Source of the DNA: JAUWQU01 sp964605095
GTDB lineage: Bacteria > Planctomycetota > Phycisphaerae > SM23-33
Assembly: GCA_964605095.1 (NCBI GenBank)
Contig: CAZSBS010000002.1
Span: 1 to 46,960, forward strand
Length of the DNA: 46,960 nt
Direction of reading: 5' to 3'
Below, piece by piece: positions 34,377 through 42,209 of the stretch; the stretch's first letter is position 1; each line of letters opens with the position of its first letter. The notes under the pieces were generated by a model that was given only the letters and a program-made list of their open reading frames with translations, had not been told where the DNA came from and ran no database searches. The translations under genes and the position numbers were made by a program.

Positions 34377-35627
34377 ATGCATAATCGTCCTTCGGGCTTT
34401 TGGCTGCTGGTGGCTGCGGAAGGCATTCTGGTAGCCGGCTACGCTATTTCTTTTCCCTTCCTGGCGGTTTATCTTAATACCCGTCGCGGTGTGCCCATGG
34501 CCTGGGTGGGGGTGTTCCTTTCCGTTTCAATGCTGGTCGCTTCGGCGGCACAGTTTATAGGCGGCGAGGTTTCCGACGCCATTGGGCGACGCAAAGTTAT
34601 GGTGTTTTCACTGGCTCTGCGTTCAGTTCTTATAGCGGTTATAGCCTGGATAGTTTACAGCCGGGCGGGGGTGTGGGCTATTTTTGTTTTTCATCCGCTG
34701 GCAATGTTTGTCGGCTCGTTTTTCCATCCCGCGGCCAGGTCATGGGTGGCGGATTTTGTGGGCCCGGCGCACAGGCTGAAGGCCTACGGTTTCCTGCGCA
34801 TGGGCAACAACGCGGGCTGGGCGCTGGGGCCGGCGCTTGGAGGGTTTCTGGCGAAAGATTCCTACGCGCTTATGTTTTTTTTGACGGCCGGGTTTTGCGC
34901 CGTTTGCACGGTTATAGTGGCGCTCTCAATTAAAGACGCTCCGGGGGCGGCCAGCGGAAAATTCTCCCCCCCGCGCTTTAGCGACGGAGCCGCAACCTTG
35001 AAAAACAGGCAGTTCCTGCGCTTCTGCGTTTTTACTTTCACCATGTGCGCCGTTATGAGCCAACTTGTGGTTTCAACTTCGCTTTACTCAAAGAAGTATC
35101 TTGGCTTCTCCGAAACGGAAATCGGCCTGCTTTTTTCCCTAAACGGCCTGATGGTGGTGGCGCTGCAGTATTTTGTGACGCGGGTGCTCCAGGCGCACCG
35201 TCTGACAGCGGGGCTTGCCGCGGGGGCATTTTTATACGGCGTGGGGTATCTTGCTTTCGGTTTTGCTCCCGCTTTATGGGCGGCCGGGGCGGCCATGGTG
35301 GTGGTGACGCTGGGTGAGATGGCTGTTTCGCCGGGCCTGCAGGCGTTGGGGGCCAATATGGCGCCGCACGGTGAAAAGGGACGCTACCTTGGCATACAGG
35401 GCGTATTCCAGCAGGTGGGCAGTTCGGCGGGCATTCTTGTGGGCTCAAACGCCATAGGCCTGATAAGCCCGGTTTTCCCGCAGGGCCCATGGTTCATTGT
35501 GGCTCTTGTGGCGGTTGTTTCCTCGCTTGGTTTCCTGAGCCTCGGCCGCAGGCTGTCGCCCGAGCAGGAGGGCCTCCGCAACCCCGAAGCCCCCGCCTCC
35601 CCCGTAGAATCCCCCGAAACGGTGTAG
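34377..35627 (+). CDS. MFS-family transporter of foreign-looking composition
   Basis: 416 residues with about 12 hydrophobic segments. MFS signature: QFIGGEVSDAIGRRKVMVFS between segments 2 and 3 (motif A), and GFLRMGNNAGWALGPALGGF in segment 5, as in drug:H+ antiporter-like exporters. The Pro-rich tail is dispensable. An alternative GTG start lies at 34350. Codon use differs plainly from the neighbours: many TTT, TTA, ATA and GTT codons, against strong GC-ending preference elsewhere. It directly follows the gap and directly precedes a broken hemerythrin gene, so it is either transferred DNA or a wrong assembly join. Confidence 0.9.
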   Translation: MHNRPSGFWLLVAAEGILVAGYAISFPFLAVYLNTRRGVPMAWVGVFLSVSMLVASAAQFIGGEVSDAIGRRKVMVFSLALRSVLIAVIAWIVYSRAGVWAIFVFHPLAMFVGSFFHPAARSWVADFVGPAHRLKAYGFLRMGNNAGWALGPALGGFLAKDSYALMFFLTAGFCAVCTVIVALSIKDAPGAASGKFSPPRFSDGAATLKNRQFLRFCVFTFTMCAVMSQLVVSTSLYSKKYLGFSETEIGLLFSLNGLMVVALQYFVTRVLQAHRLTAGLAAGAFLYGVGYLAFGFAPALWAAGAAMVVVTLGEMAVSPGLQALGANMAPHGEKGRYLGIQGVFQQVGSSAGILVGSNAIGLISPVFPQGPWFIVALVAVVSSLGFLSLGRRLSPEQEGLRNPEAPASPVESPETV

Positions 35628-35648
35628 GAAACCAGGAAACTGGTTTCC
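35627..35648. repeat. Perfect hairpin at the MFS/hemerythrin junction
   Basis: GGAAACCAG-GAAA-CTGGTTTCC: a 9-bp stem with a GAAA tetraloop that begins in the MFS stop codon. It could terminate both converging transcripts. It also marks the exact point where DNA composition changes and where the hemerythrin fragment ends. Confidence 0.8.
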
Positions 35649-35827
35649 CGTCACCCCCAGGCCCGTGTGCTCCACGAGAAAGCCGAGCGTCTTTGCGATC
35701 TCGCACAGCCCCTGTCGCGAGTTGACGGCGGCACAGATGTCGTTGAGGCGTTGGACCACATCTTGAGCCGCTCGTCGATCAGCTCAACGCCGACCGACAG
35801 ACTGTCATCCCACTGCAACGATTTCAT
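35649..35827 (-). pseudogene. Truncated, frameshifted bacteriohemerythrin
   Basis: On the minus strand AGAGGAG precedes an ATG at 35827, followed by MKSLQWDDSLSVGVELIDER, the classic N-terminus of bacteriohemerythrin. The iron-ligand His of the usual DEQHK motif is replaced by Leu (ERLKM). One base is then missing and the frame shifts, after which VQRLNDICAAVNSRQ and LGFLVEHTG continue the first helices. The gene stops at the hairpin, without the later HxxxEE and C-terminal His ligands. It cannot make an oxygen-binding di-iron protein. Confidence 0.8.
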
Positions 35828-35960
35828 CACAGTACTCCTCTCAGCCGGAACGTCCCACGCAGGCTCCCGTCTGCGAACGTCGAGTACGTCCGGGATGATT
35901 CTATCGGCGTCTCAGGCGCCGACAAGGCTCTTAACGGAAGTTGGCAGCCAAACTTCTCCG

Positions 35961-36695
35961 CTAACGAGCGTCGTCTTCGGCGTCACGTCGATCGGCTGGC
36001 TGGGCAATTACTGGTTCTGGGCAAGTAATATCAGGCATGCCTTCATATCTCACAACAGACTCCGGCTTGCCGCAAAACACAAAGCTGTTGTTCATGTGAT
36101 CGCGTTCATCCAGTCCAATCCGCCTGAACACATCCGCCCAACTTGAACAACTGCAGTACTCTTTCACCTTGTCATTATTGACCAGCTCCTTCTCCCATTC
36201 AGGACGCTCTTCGACAAATTGCGCATATACATGCTCGGCATGATCTTCGAACTCTGCGTTGAAAAGAAATGCTCTTCGAATACTCACCAAAGCCATGATG
36301 CGCGTCATTACAACATAGTTCGCAATCATCAGAAAGGGAACTACTGGGAAAAGATACCACGGATCCTTGATCGCATCCTCCTTCATCTTTTCGTTGATAA
36401 CGATCAGGTGCCAGTACTCATTGTCCTGCGCTTCGCGACCCCACATGACGATGTTGCGTGCATTCTTCACCAACTCCGGGTTTCGATAGCAGCGCGTCAT
36501 GCGAGTATATTGCCGGAATTCCCAAGACCGGTATGGGATGCCGGCCAGCATCTCTATGAGCTTGGCCTTGGCTAGCGTAGTCCTTTTCCCGGTTATCAGA
36601 TCCATCGACCAAAAGAAGAGCCTTGCCGCAAGCGAATAGCGGTATCGCGGCCTTTCTTTGGATGCAGCCTGTTCCTTCTTCAGGTCAATGCTCAT
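35961..36695 (-). CDS. Alternative-oxidase-like membrane di-iron protein
   Basis: 244 residues. The arrangement of carboxylate and His motifs resembles quinol alternative oxidases: an ExxH in REAQDNEYWHL, a hydrophobic hairpin (PWYLFPVVPFLMIANYVV), an E..AEH motif in EFEDHAEHVYAQFVEE and a last ExxH in GLDERDHMNNS. Helix lengths fit the membrane-bound di-iron four-helix fold. If right, it reduces oxygen with quinol as donor. AAGGAG precedes the ATG. Codon use looks less GC-rich than the surroundings, suggesting transfer. Homology is judged by eye from motifs, so the call is tentative. Confidence 0.6.
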   Translation of the reverse strand: MSIDLKKEQAASKERPRYRYSLAARLFFWSMDLITGKRTTLAKAKLIEMLAGIPYRSWEFRQYTRMTRCYRNPELVKNARNIVMWGREAQDNEYWHLIVINEKMKEDAIKDPWYLFPVVPFLMIANYVVMTRIMALVSIRRAFLFNAEFEDHAEHVYAQFVEERPEWEKELVNNDKVKEYCSCSSWADVFRRIGLDERDHMNNSFVFCGKPESVVRYEGMPDITCPEPVIAQPADRRDAEDDAR

Positions 36696-36717
36696 GAATT
36701 ATGCTCTCCTTAGGAAA

Positions 36718-37683
36718 TCAAAAATCAGGGACATTTGTGACGGCCGGTTGTCTCTTCGCGCGGAGCTTTCGCCAGGCCGCCATCGAGCGGGCCAGGTGCT
36801 CGCGGGCATCGCCCGATATGCCGTAGCATTGCAGGCCCACCGGGCCTTTGTAGCCCACGGCCTGGAGAGTCCGCAGCAGACCCGCCATGTCAAAGCCGCC
36901 CTCGTCCAGCGGGGTGATCCACGAGCCCTTGCCCGCGCGAACCTCCGCACCGGTCGGCGAGCCGTTGATGCTCACCGCCATCAGCCGCGGACCTGCCTTG
37001 GCAAGCACGGTCGGCAGATCCTTCTCGTCGCCGGTCTTCAGGAAGTGGCACAGGTTGAACATCACGCCTACATTTGGCCGATCCACCTTGTCGGCCACGC
37101 GAATGGCGTCGCCAAACTTCTCCAGCCAGTTGCCCACGTGCGGGTACAACACCACCCTGACGCCGAAAGGCTGGGCGAGGCCGGCAATCTCCCGCAACAG
37201 TTCGACGGCCCTGGCGTCGCCGGCCTGGTCGCTTGCTTTACCGCCGCTTACCAGCAGCGCCAGCATTGTCGGTCGGCCTTTGAGCAGCGGAAGGACTTGC
37301 TTCAACTTTGGATCGTAGGGCTGGCTGGCGCCCGGCGCAACGTTCAGTCGCATGTATATCTGGTAGAGCTTAAGCCCGGCCGCGTCGAGCGTCTCAATCC
37401 GCTCGGTTACCTTGTCCAGCCAGAGATGCCCCGCCCCCGAATAGCCAAGCTCCTTGAGCATCTCGGCCTGCTGGGCGAGCGTGCGTTTCCTGGCGTCGTG
37501 GGTGTCCATGCAAAGGGCGAAAAAAGGCCAGGTGCCCTGCCCCACCGATACCGGCTGGCTCGCCGCCTCAGCCGCCGACAACGCCGGCGGCGCAAGCGCG
37601 ACAGCAGCCAAGACGAACGTGACAACCCAAGCCGCCGCCATCGACGACTTTACCAGTTCCCGAAGATTCATGTGCATTGTCAT
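36718..37683 (-). CDS. Secreted sugar-phosphate isomerase/epimerase-like TIM-barrel protein
   Basis: 321 residues. A signal peptide (AAWVVTFVLAAVALAPPALS) is followed by a xylose-isomerase-like barrel: FFALCMDTHDARKRTLAQQA, LKELGYSGAGHLWLDKV, VRVVLYPHVGNWLEKFGDAI, PNVGVMFNLCHFLKTGDEKD, LMAVSINGS, and YKGPVGLQCYGISGDAREHL. His and Glu ligands of the family are partly replaced. Such exported proteins are frequent beside Gfo/Idh/MocA oxidoreductases in planctomycetes, as here (37910-39244, same strand), and probably act on oxidised or rare sugars. Confidence 0.88.
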   Translation of the reverse strand: MTMHMNLRELVKSSMAAAWVVTFVLAAVALAPPALSAAEAASQPVSVGQGTWPFFALCMDTHDARKRTLAQQAEMLKELGYSGAGHLWLDKVTERIETLDAAGLKLYQIYMRLNVAPGASQPYDPKLKQVLPLLKGRPTMLALLVSGGKASDQAGDARAVELLREIAGLAQPFGVRVVLYPHVGNWLEKFGDAIRVADKVDRPNVGVMFNLCHFLKTGDEKDLPTVLAKAGPRLMAVSINGSPTGAEVRAGKGSWITPLDEGGFDMAGLLRTLQAVGYKGPVGLQCYGISGDAREHLARSMAAWRKLRAKRQPAVTNVPDF

Positions 37684-37741
37684 ATCAGTCTCTCATTGAG
37701 AAGGTTTCAGTTTACAGTCCTTGTTCCCACACGCACGGGGC

Positions 37742-37788
37742 GGGCAAGCATAGGTCCCATGGGTCCTATATGACCTATGCCCTTGCCC
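37742..37788. repeat. Palindromic 9-bp repeat cluster
   Basis: GGGCAAGCATAGGTC (37742-37756) faces GACCTATGCCCTTGCCC (37772-37788). Read on minus the core is ATAGGTCAT, ATAGGACCC, ATGGGACCT, ATG: the same 9-mer family as at 28682-28735. It lies in the 226-base spacer between two minus-strand genes. Confidence 0.8.
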
Positions 37789-37852
37789 CCACGCATGCGG
37801 AATTGCCTAGCTCCCCTGCTCGCTGAAGCGAACGGGCCTCGGGTGCCCTTTT

Positions 37853-37908
37853 TCTTCCAGGTTCCCGGTTCCGCTTTTCTTCACTGGTTCCGCCTTTCCC
37901 GCCTTGCG
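37853..37908 (-). repeat. Heptamer tandem array after the oxidoreductase gene
   Basis: About eight 7-bp units. In minus sense they include CGCAAGG, CGGGAAA, GGCGGAA, CCAGTGA, AGAAAAG, CGGAACC, GGGAACC and TGGAAGA. It begins one base after the stop of the Gfo/Idh/MocA gene and matches the units at 34074-34136. Confidence 0.8.
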
Positions 37909-37909
37909 C

Positions 37910-39244
37910 CTACAACGTCCAAGGCTCTCGCATCACGCGAGACAGCATGCGATTTGCCTCGCCCTTGCCCTCGTCCGGGAACCGCTCAGCACGGGGGTCC
38001 CAGCGGAGCTTTCGGCCGAGGTCCATCGCGATGTTGCCTATGTGCATGACCGAGCAGCAGCGGTGGCCGATCTCGGCTGGGAAATACGGGGCCTGCCTGC
38101 TCCCCACGCAGTCGAGGAAGTTTCGGTGTTCGCCGCCGGCGCACGTGTAGAGGTGCAGTTCGCCCGGGCCGATCTTGCCTGCGAGGATGCCGGGGCTGCT
38201 TGCCTCGAGCCGGCCTCGCCAGCCGTTGTTGCCGACCCAGCCCTCATCGCCCTCGAAACGGATGGCTACGCCGCCGCTGTCAACGAACATCTCGACTCCG
38301 TTTTCATAGCCGTACCGCAGGTGGTAATCGTAGTACGCGTCGTACACCCCACCGACGTGGGCTTTGCCCACCCCGTCGACCTCCACGGGCCCGGTATGCT
38401 CCGTGTCGTTGCCCCACTGGGCGGTGTCCAGCAGGTGGGCGCCCCAGTCGGTCAACTGCCCGCCGGAGTAGTCCCGCACCCAGCGGAAGTTGTAGTGGAG
38501 CCGGGCCGGGCAGTACGGGGCGTACGGAGCCGGACCCAGCCACATCTCGTAGTCCAGGCCTTTCGGCACCGGCTGGGGCGTGGCGTCCCCAGGCCCGTCG
38601 GGGCCGGCGGGAAGCTTGACGTGAATCCGCCTGAGCCTGCCGATCCGCCCGTTGCGGACCAACTCAGCCATGCGGTGGTATTCCGGCACGGATCGGTCCT
38701 CTGTCGAGAGCTGGAAGACGGCGCCGTATCGCTTGACCGTATCGGCCAGGACACGGCCCTCACGGACGCACATCGTCGGTTTCTCGCAGATCACGTCCTT
38801 GCCGGCGCGAATGGCGGCAAGGGCGATCGGCACGTGCCAGTGGTCGGGCGTGGAGATCATGACCGCGTCGACGTCCGGGCGGGCGACGACCTGGCGCCAG
38901 TCGCCCGTAACGCCGCAGCCGCGAAACTCCCCCGCCCGCAGCCGGGAGGCGTAGGACTTTTCGACAATGTCCTTGGCCTGTGCCATGCGGGGGGCGTCCA
39001 CGTCGCAGACGACCACCGCCTGGGCGTCCGGCTGGCCCAGGAAAGACCGCAGGTTCACGCCCGTCCCGTGGCTGCCCACGCCGACAAAGCCAATGGTTAT
39101 CCGCTCGCTTGCCGGCGCTACGCCGGGGCCGCCCAGGGCAGTCGAGGTGATCACGTAAGGCGCCGCTGCCGCCGCCGCCCCGGCCACGACGGCGCGACGG
39201 AGAAAGCCGCGCCTGCTGATGGTCATGCGATGCGGATCAGTCAT
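37910..39244 (-). CDS. Tat-exported Gfo/Idh/MocA family oxidoreductase
   Basis: 444 residues. Twin-arginine signal ISRRGFLRRAVVAGAAAAAA. The Rossmann domain starts ITIGFVGVGSHGTGVNLRSF; VDAVMISTPDHWHVPIALAA and AGKDVICEKPT (EKP motif) bind NAD(P) and substrate. The C-terminal dehydratase-like domain has SGGQLTDWGAHLLDTAQWGN and ends with HIGNIAMDLGRKLRWDP. Periplasmic sugar oxidoreductase or hydrolase of unknown substrate, typical of planctomycetes. AAGGAG precedes the ATG. Confidence 0.95.
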   Translation of the reverse strand: MTDPHRMTISRRGFLRRAVVAGAAAAAAPYVITSTALGGPGVAPASERITIGFVGVGSHGTGVNLRSFLGQPDAQAVVVCDVDAPRMAQAKDIVEKSYASRLRAGEFRGCGVTGDWRQVVARPDVDAVMISTPDHWHVPIALAAIRAGKDVICEKPTMCVREGRVLADTVKRYGAVFQLSTEDRSVPEYHRMAELVRNGRIGRLRRIHVKLPAGPDGPGDATPQPVPKGLDYEMWLGPAPYAPYCPARLHYNFRWVRDYSGGQLTDWGAHLLDTAQWGNDTEHTGPVEVDGVGKAHVGGVYDAYYDYHLRYGYENGVEMFVDSGGVAIRFEGDEGWVGNNGWRGRLEASSPGILAGKIGPGELHLYTCAGGEHRNFLDCVGSRQAPYFPAEIGHRCCSVMHIGNIAMDLGRKLRWDPRAERFPDEGKGEANRMLSRVMREPWTL

Positions 39245-39245
39245 G

Positions 39246-39446
39246 TCAATATGTCTCCTTCAACCATGCCGCCAAGAGACCCACGGGGCGACGGCGCCAC
39301 TCGAACTTTCCCGCTATCTTGTTCAACCGCGCCGCGGCCGTGACAGTATCGGCCCAGAGCATTATGAGCACTTCTTTCGCGGCCAGCGCGGCCGGCACCA
39401 TGAGCACGGTCTGGGCGGCGGGCATGAAGGACACCGCGACCGCCAC
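39246..39446 (-). CDS. Doubtful 66-residue open frame
   Basis: Begins with a GTG at 39446 without a clear ribosome site and ends one base before the start of the oxidoreductase gene. The product has a hydrophobic start (AVAVSFMPAAQTVLMVPAAL) and a basic C-terminal part. I recognise no family. It could be a small leader peptide of the operon or chance. The rest of the spacer to 39551 holds nothing I can name. Confidence 0.25.
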   Translation of the reverse strand: MAVAVSFMPAAQTVLMVPAALAAKEVLIMLWADTVTAAARLNKIAGKFEWRRRPVGLLAAWLKETY

Positions 39447-39551
39447 TGGCGCACTTTGGAAAATGACGGCTAACTATCCGCTCTAAGGCGTGTCTGTATT
39501 GCTGTGTGCGGGGGGTGAAATGCGTCGGATCGAGAATAGGAGATTGGAGCC

Positions 39552-39809
39552 ATGAACGCGGGAAAGATAATTCGAGCAATAGCCCGGCCAGTTGTCGTTT
39601 TGGTGTTGCTTGGAGCCCTGGCAGCCGTCCTGGGCGGCTGCGACAGGCATCGAGGGTCTGTCCATTACTACAACGACGGCGGGTATTATGGGGATGTCGC
39701 GGTCTATCGCCCGCCGCCGCGCGTGGTCATCGTTCCACAACGTCACTACGCCCCGCCGCCGCGCTTCCGGGATCACGACGGCGGAAGGAACTACCGCGAG
39801 CACCGCTGA
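39552..39809 (+). CDS. Small lipoprotein
   Basis: 85 residues. Signal peptide with lipobox (AAVLGGC), then a Tyr/Pro/Arg-rich mature part (DGGYYGDVAVYRPPPRVVIV and RHYAPPPRFRDHDGG) without recognisable domain. TAGGAG precedes the ATG. A strong terminator lies 60 bases downstream, so it is a single-gene transcript. Function unknown. Confidence 0.8.
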   Translation: MNAGKIIRAIARPVVVLVLLGALAAVLGGCDRHRGSVHYYNDGGYYGDVAVYRPPPRVVIVPQRHYAPPPRFRDHDGGRNYREHR

Positions 39810-39870
39810 CCAAGACCGGCTGCGCCTCCGGTGAAGGTGTGCGAAGCCCGACGAGTGATATACTGCAAGC

Positions 39871-39903
39871 AAGGGCCGCGTGCGTATGCCGCGGCCCTTT
39901 TTT
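39871..39903 (+). terminator. Strong Rho-independent terminator
   Basis: AAGGGCCGCG (39871-39880) pairs with CGCGGCCCTT (39890-39899) around a nine-base loop, followed by TTTT. It ends the small-lipoprotein transcript and insulates the zinc operon downstream. Confidence 0.95.
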
Positions 39904-40047
39904 GCATTCTGCGTCCAGCCGGCTCATGGGGGAGGCTTGGCGCCCGCCGCCCGATCCTGGCGACAATCCTCAGCCTCGGTCTTGTCATTCCTTCCGATGA
40001 GCCGAAGCCTCATGTGCCACCACCCTTGGAATTCCGCTCGCGGGCTG

Positions 40048-40074
40048 GTATTACTAAGTAATACTCTATAGAAT
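40048..40074 (+). promoter_or_regulatory. Operator and promoter of the zinc operon
   Basis: GTATTACT-A-AGTAATAC (40048-40064) is a perfect 17-bp palindrome in an AT-rich island. TAGAAT (40069-40074) next to it is a likely -10 box. The palindrome therefore lies in the -35/-10 spacer, where a repressor would block transcription. It may be bound by the RHH protein encoded first in the operon or by a Zur-like protein encoded elsewhere. Confidence 0.7.
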
Positions 40075-40123
40075 ATGTGGTCGAATCCCAATGCGCCCCG
40101 CGGCGGCGCAAGGAAGCGGACTT

Positions 40124-40450
40124 ATGCCCGGAAAGAAACAGGATGTTATCACGCTTAAGGTCGACCGGTCGCTGGCCGAGGCGATGGAAGGCGTTTCCAA
40201 CCGCAGCAGGTTCATCCGCGACGCGATCCTGGCGGCCCTGGAGAACGTCTGCCCGCTGTGCATGGGCACCGGGATCCTCTCGCCGCGGCAGAAGCAGCAC
40301 TGGGCCAGCTTCGCCCGTGACCACAGCATTCGGCAGTGCCCGGACTGCCACGAGCGCCACCTGACGTGCGAGCACGGCAAGGCCCGCCCGCGACGCAGCC
40401 CCGGCAAGCACGCCCAAACGCCCGCGACGAAGAAGAGCAAGAAACCATGA
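40124..40450 (+). CDS. Ribbon-helix-helix regulator with CxxC metal-binding domain
   Basis: 108 residues. VITLKVDRSLAEAMEGVSNR and SRFIRDAILAALENV form a CopG-type ribbon-helix-helix DNA-binding domain (about 8-43). It is followed by CPLCMGTGILSP and, 27 residues after the first pair, CPDCHERHLTCEHG; two CxxC pairs plus His and Cys make a likely zinc site. A Lys/Pro-rich tail ends it. AAGGAA is nine bases before the ATG. Its stop overlaps the start of znuA (ATGA). Placement and metal site suggest a metal-sensing repressor of this operon. Confidence 0.88.
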   Translation: MPGKKQDVITLKVDRSLAEAMEGVSNRSRFIRDAILAALENVCPLCMGTGILSPRQKQHWASFARDHSIRQCPDCHERHLTCEHGKARPRRSPGKHAQTPATKKSKKP

Positions 40451-41442
40451 GGACACCCACAACTACGTTTGGCGGGCGCCATGCTCTGACCGCCGCCCTT
40501 ATAGCCTCGGCCTGCGTGGCGGCCCTGCTCGCCTCGCCGGGCTGCTCGGACAAGCCTCGCCAATCCGGCAGTGCCAGGCCAGCGGTATTCGCCTGCATCG
40601 CGCCGCACGGCTGCTTCGCCCGCCGCATCGCCGGCGGACTCGTGGACGTCCAGGTGCTCGTGAGCGCCGGCGCCAACCCCCACACCTACGAGCCACCCGC
40701 CGCCCAGATGGTCGCCCTCTCGCGGGCCGGCCTGTACTTCCGCGCCGGCATGCCGTTTGAAACCGCCCTGTGCGACAAGCTGGCCGGCATGACCGCCGGG
40801 CCGAGAATAATCGACCTGCTGGCGGGAATGGACCTTCTCAGCCAGGACGAGCACGACGAACGTGCCCAACCCGCCGAGCAGGGCAACGGCGCCGAGCAGC
40901 ACGCCGATCACAAGCACGGCATGGACCCGCACGTCTGGCTGGCGCCAAAGCTCGCCGCCAGGCAGGCGGCCATCATCCGCGACGCCATGTGCCAGGCTTA
41001 CCCAGCCCACGCCGAGGAGTTCCGCCGCAACGCCGCCGCCCTGACGGCCGAGTTGGATACACTCGACGCGAAGATCGCCGCCGCCCTGACGCCCGTCACA
41101 GGCCGGACGTTCTTCGTCTTTCACCCGGCCTTCGGCTATTTCGCCGCCGCGTACGGCCTGCACCAGCAGGCGGTGGAGACCGGCGGAAAAAGCCCGTCGC
41201 TCAAGGACATCGCCGACCTGATCGCCAAGGCCAAGGCCCAGAAGGTGCGCGTTATTTTCGTTCAGCCACAGTTCTCGACGCAGGCTGCGCGGACGATCGC
41301 CGACGAGATCGGCGGGGTCGTCGTGCCCATCGACGACCTGCCCGAAGATTACATGGCAAGCATGCAAGTCATGGCGGAGAAGGTTCGCGCAGCCTTGTCC
41401 GGCGAGGCGGGGAGCAAGCAAGGAGCCGGCCAGCGGAAATGA
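40447..41442 (+). CDS. znuA: Zinc/manganese ABC transporter substrate-binding lipoprotein
   Basis: 331 residues. Signal peptide with a lipobox-like LLASPGC, then the cluster A-I fold. Metal ligands are visible: AGANPHTYEP (His 1), MDPHVWLAP (His 2) and VFHPAFGYFAAAYGL (His 3). A His/Asp-rich loop (EQHADHKHG) between ligands 1 and 2 is typical of zinc-specific ZnuA. FVQPQFSTQAARTIADEIGG closes the C-terminal lobe. Captures zinc outside the membrane and passes it to ZnuB. Overlaps both neighbours. Confidence 0.94.
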   Translation: MRTPTTTFGGRHALTAALIASACVAALLASPGCSDKPRQSGSARPAVFACIAPHGCFARRIAGGLVDVQVLVSAGANPHTYEPPAAQMVALSRAGLYFRAGMPFETALCDKLAGMTAGPRIIDLLAGMDLLSQDEHDERAQPAEQGNGAEQHADHKHGMDPHVWLAPKLAARQAAIIRDAMCQAYPAHAEEFRRNAAALTAELDTLDAKIAAALTPVTGRTFFVFHPAFGYFAAAYGLHQQAVETGGKSPSLKDIADLIAKAKAQKVRVIFVQPQFSTQAARTIADEIGGVVVPIDDLPEDYMASMQVMAEKVRAALSGEAGSKQGAGQRK

Positions 41443-42209
41443 ATATGCAGGCACCCGCCATCGAGATATCGGACCTTTGGTTTTCCTACGGCTGCCAGAC
41501 GGTGCTGCGCAGCGTCAACTTGCGGATCGAGCGTGGGGAGTTTGTGTGCATGCTGGGGCCAAACGGGGGCGGCAAAACGACACTGCTTCGGCTGATGCTG
41601 GGCCTGCTGAGGCCCGACCGCGGCAGCATCCGCGTCCTGGGCGGCGAGCCGCTGGAGACATGCTCGGCCGCGGGATACGTCGCCCAGCAGTCGCAGTTCG
41701 ATCCGAGTTTCCCCGTCAGCGTGCTGGACGTGGTGCTCATGGGCCGGCTTGGGCGCGGCGTGGGTATCGGCTGGCACAGGCGAGCCGACGTCCGCACCGC
41801 CGACGCCGCCCTGGCGGAGGTCCGCATGAGCGACCTTCGCAAACGCCCCTTCAGCGAACTCTCCGGGGGGCAGCGCCAGCGCGTGCTGATCGCCCGAGCC
41901 CTCGCGGCCGAGCCGGAACTGCTGCTGCTCGACGAGCCGACGAGCAACCTCGACGTCGGCGTCGAGCAGGAGTTCCAGGATTTGCTGGCCAGCCTGGCGC
42001 GGAGGATGACAATCATCCTGGTCAGCCACGACATCGGCTTCGTCATCAAGCAGGTGGGCAAGGTCATCTGCGTTCAGCAGACTGTGGCGGTTCATCCTAC
42101 GGCCTCGCTGACGGGCGACGTGATGCGCGACCTTTACGGGCAGGACATCCGTCTGGTGCGGCACGACCACTCGTGCGTCTACCAGGCCCATCCGGAGGAG
42201 GGGCAATAA
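41439..42209 (+). CDS. znuC: Zinc ABC transporter ATP-binding protein
   Basis: 256 residues. Walker A GPNGGGKTTLL, Q-loop YVAQQSQFD, signature LSGGQRQRVLIARAL, Walker B LLLLDEPTSNLD and H-loop VSHDIGFV are complete. VSVLDVVLMGRLGRG is typical of the metal (Mn/Zn/Fe) branch. Energises uptake through ZnuB. It overlaps znuA (ATGA) and znuB (TAATG). Confidence 0.96.
   Translation: MNMQAPAIEISDLWFSYGCQTVLRSVNLRIERGEFVCMLGPNGGGKTTLLRLMLGLLRPDRGSIRVLGGEPLETCSAAGYVAQQSQFDPSFPVSVLDVVLMGRLGRGVGIGWHRRADVRTADAALAEVRMSDLRKRPFSELSGGQRQRVLIARALAAEPELLLLDEPTSNLDVGVEQEFQDLLASLARRMTIILVSHDIGFVIKQVGKVICVQQTVAVHPTASLTGDVMRDLYGQDIRLVRHDHSCVYQAHPEEGQ

Noticed and set aside
39880..40071. Open frame between the terminator and the zinc operon
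   Set aside because: It begins inside the terminator hairpin and overlaps the operator; no ribosome site.
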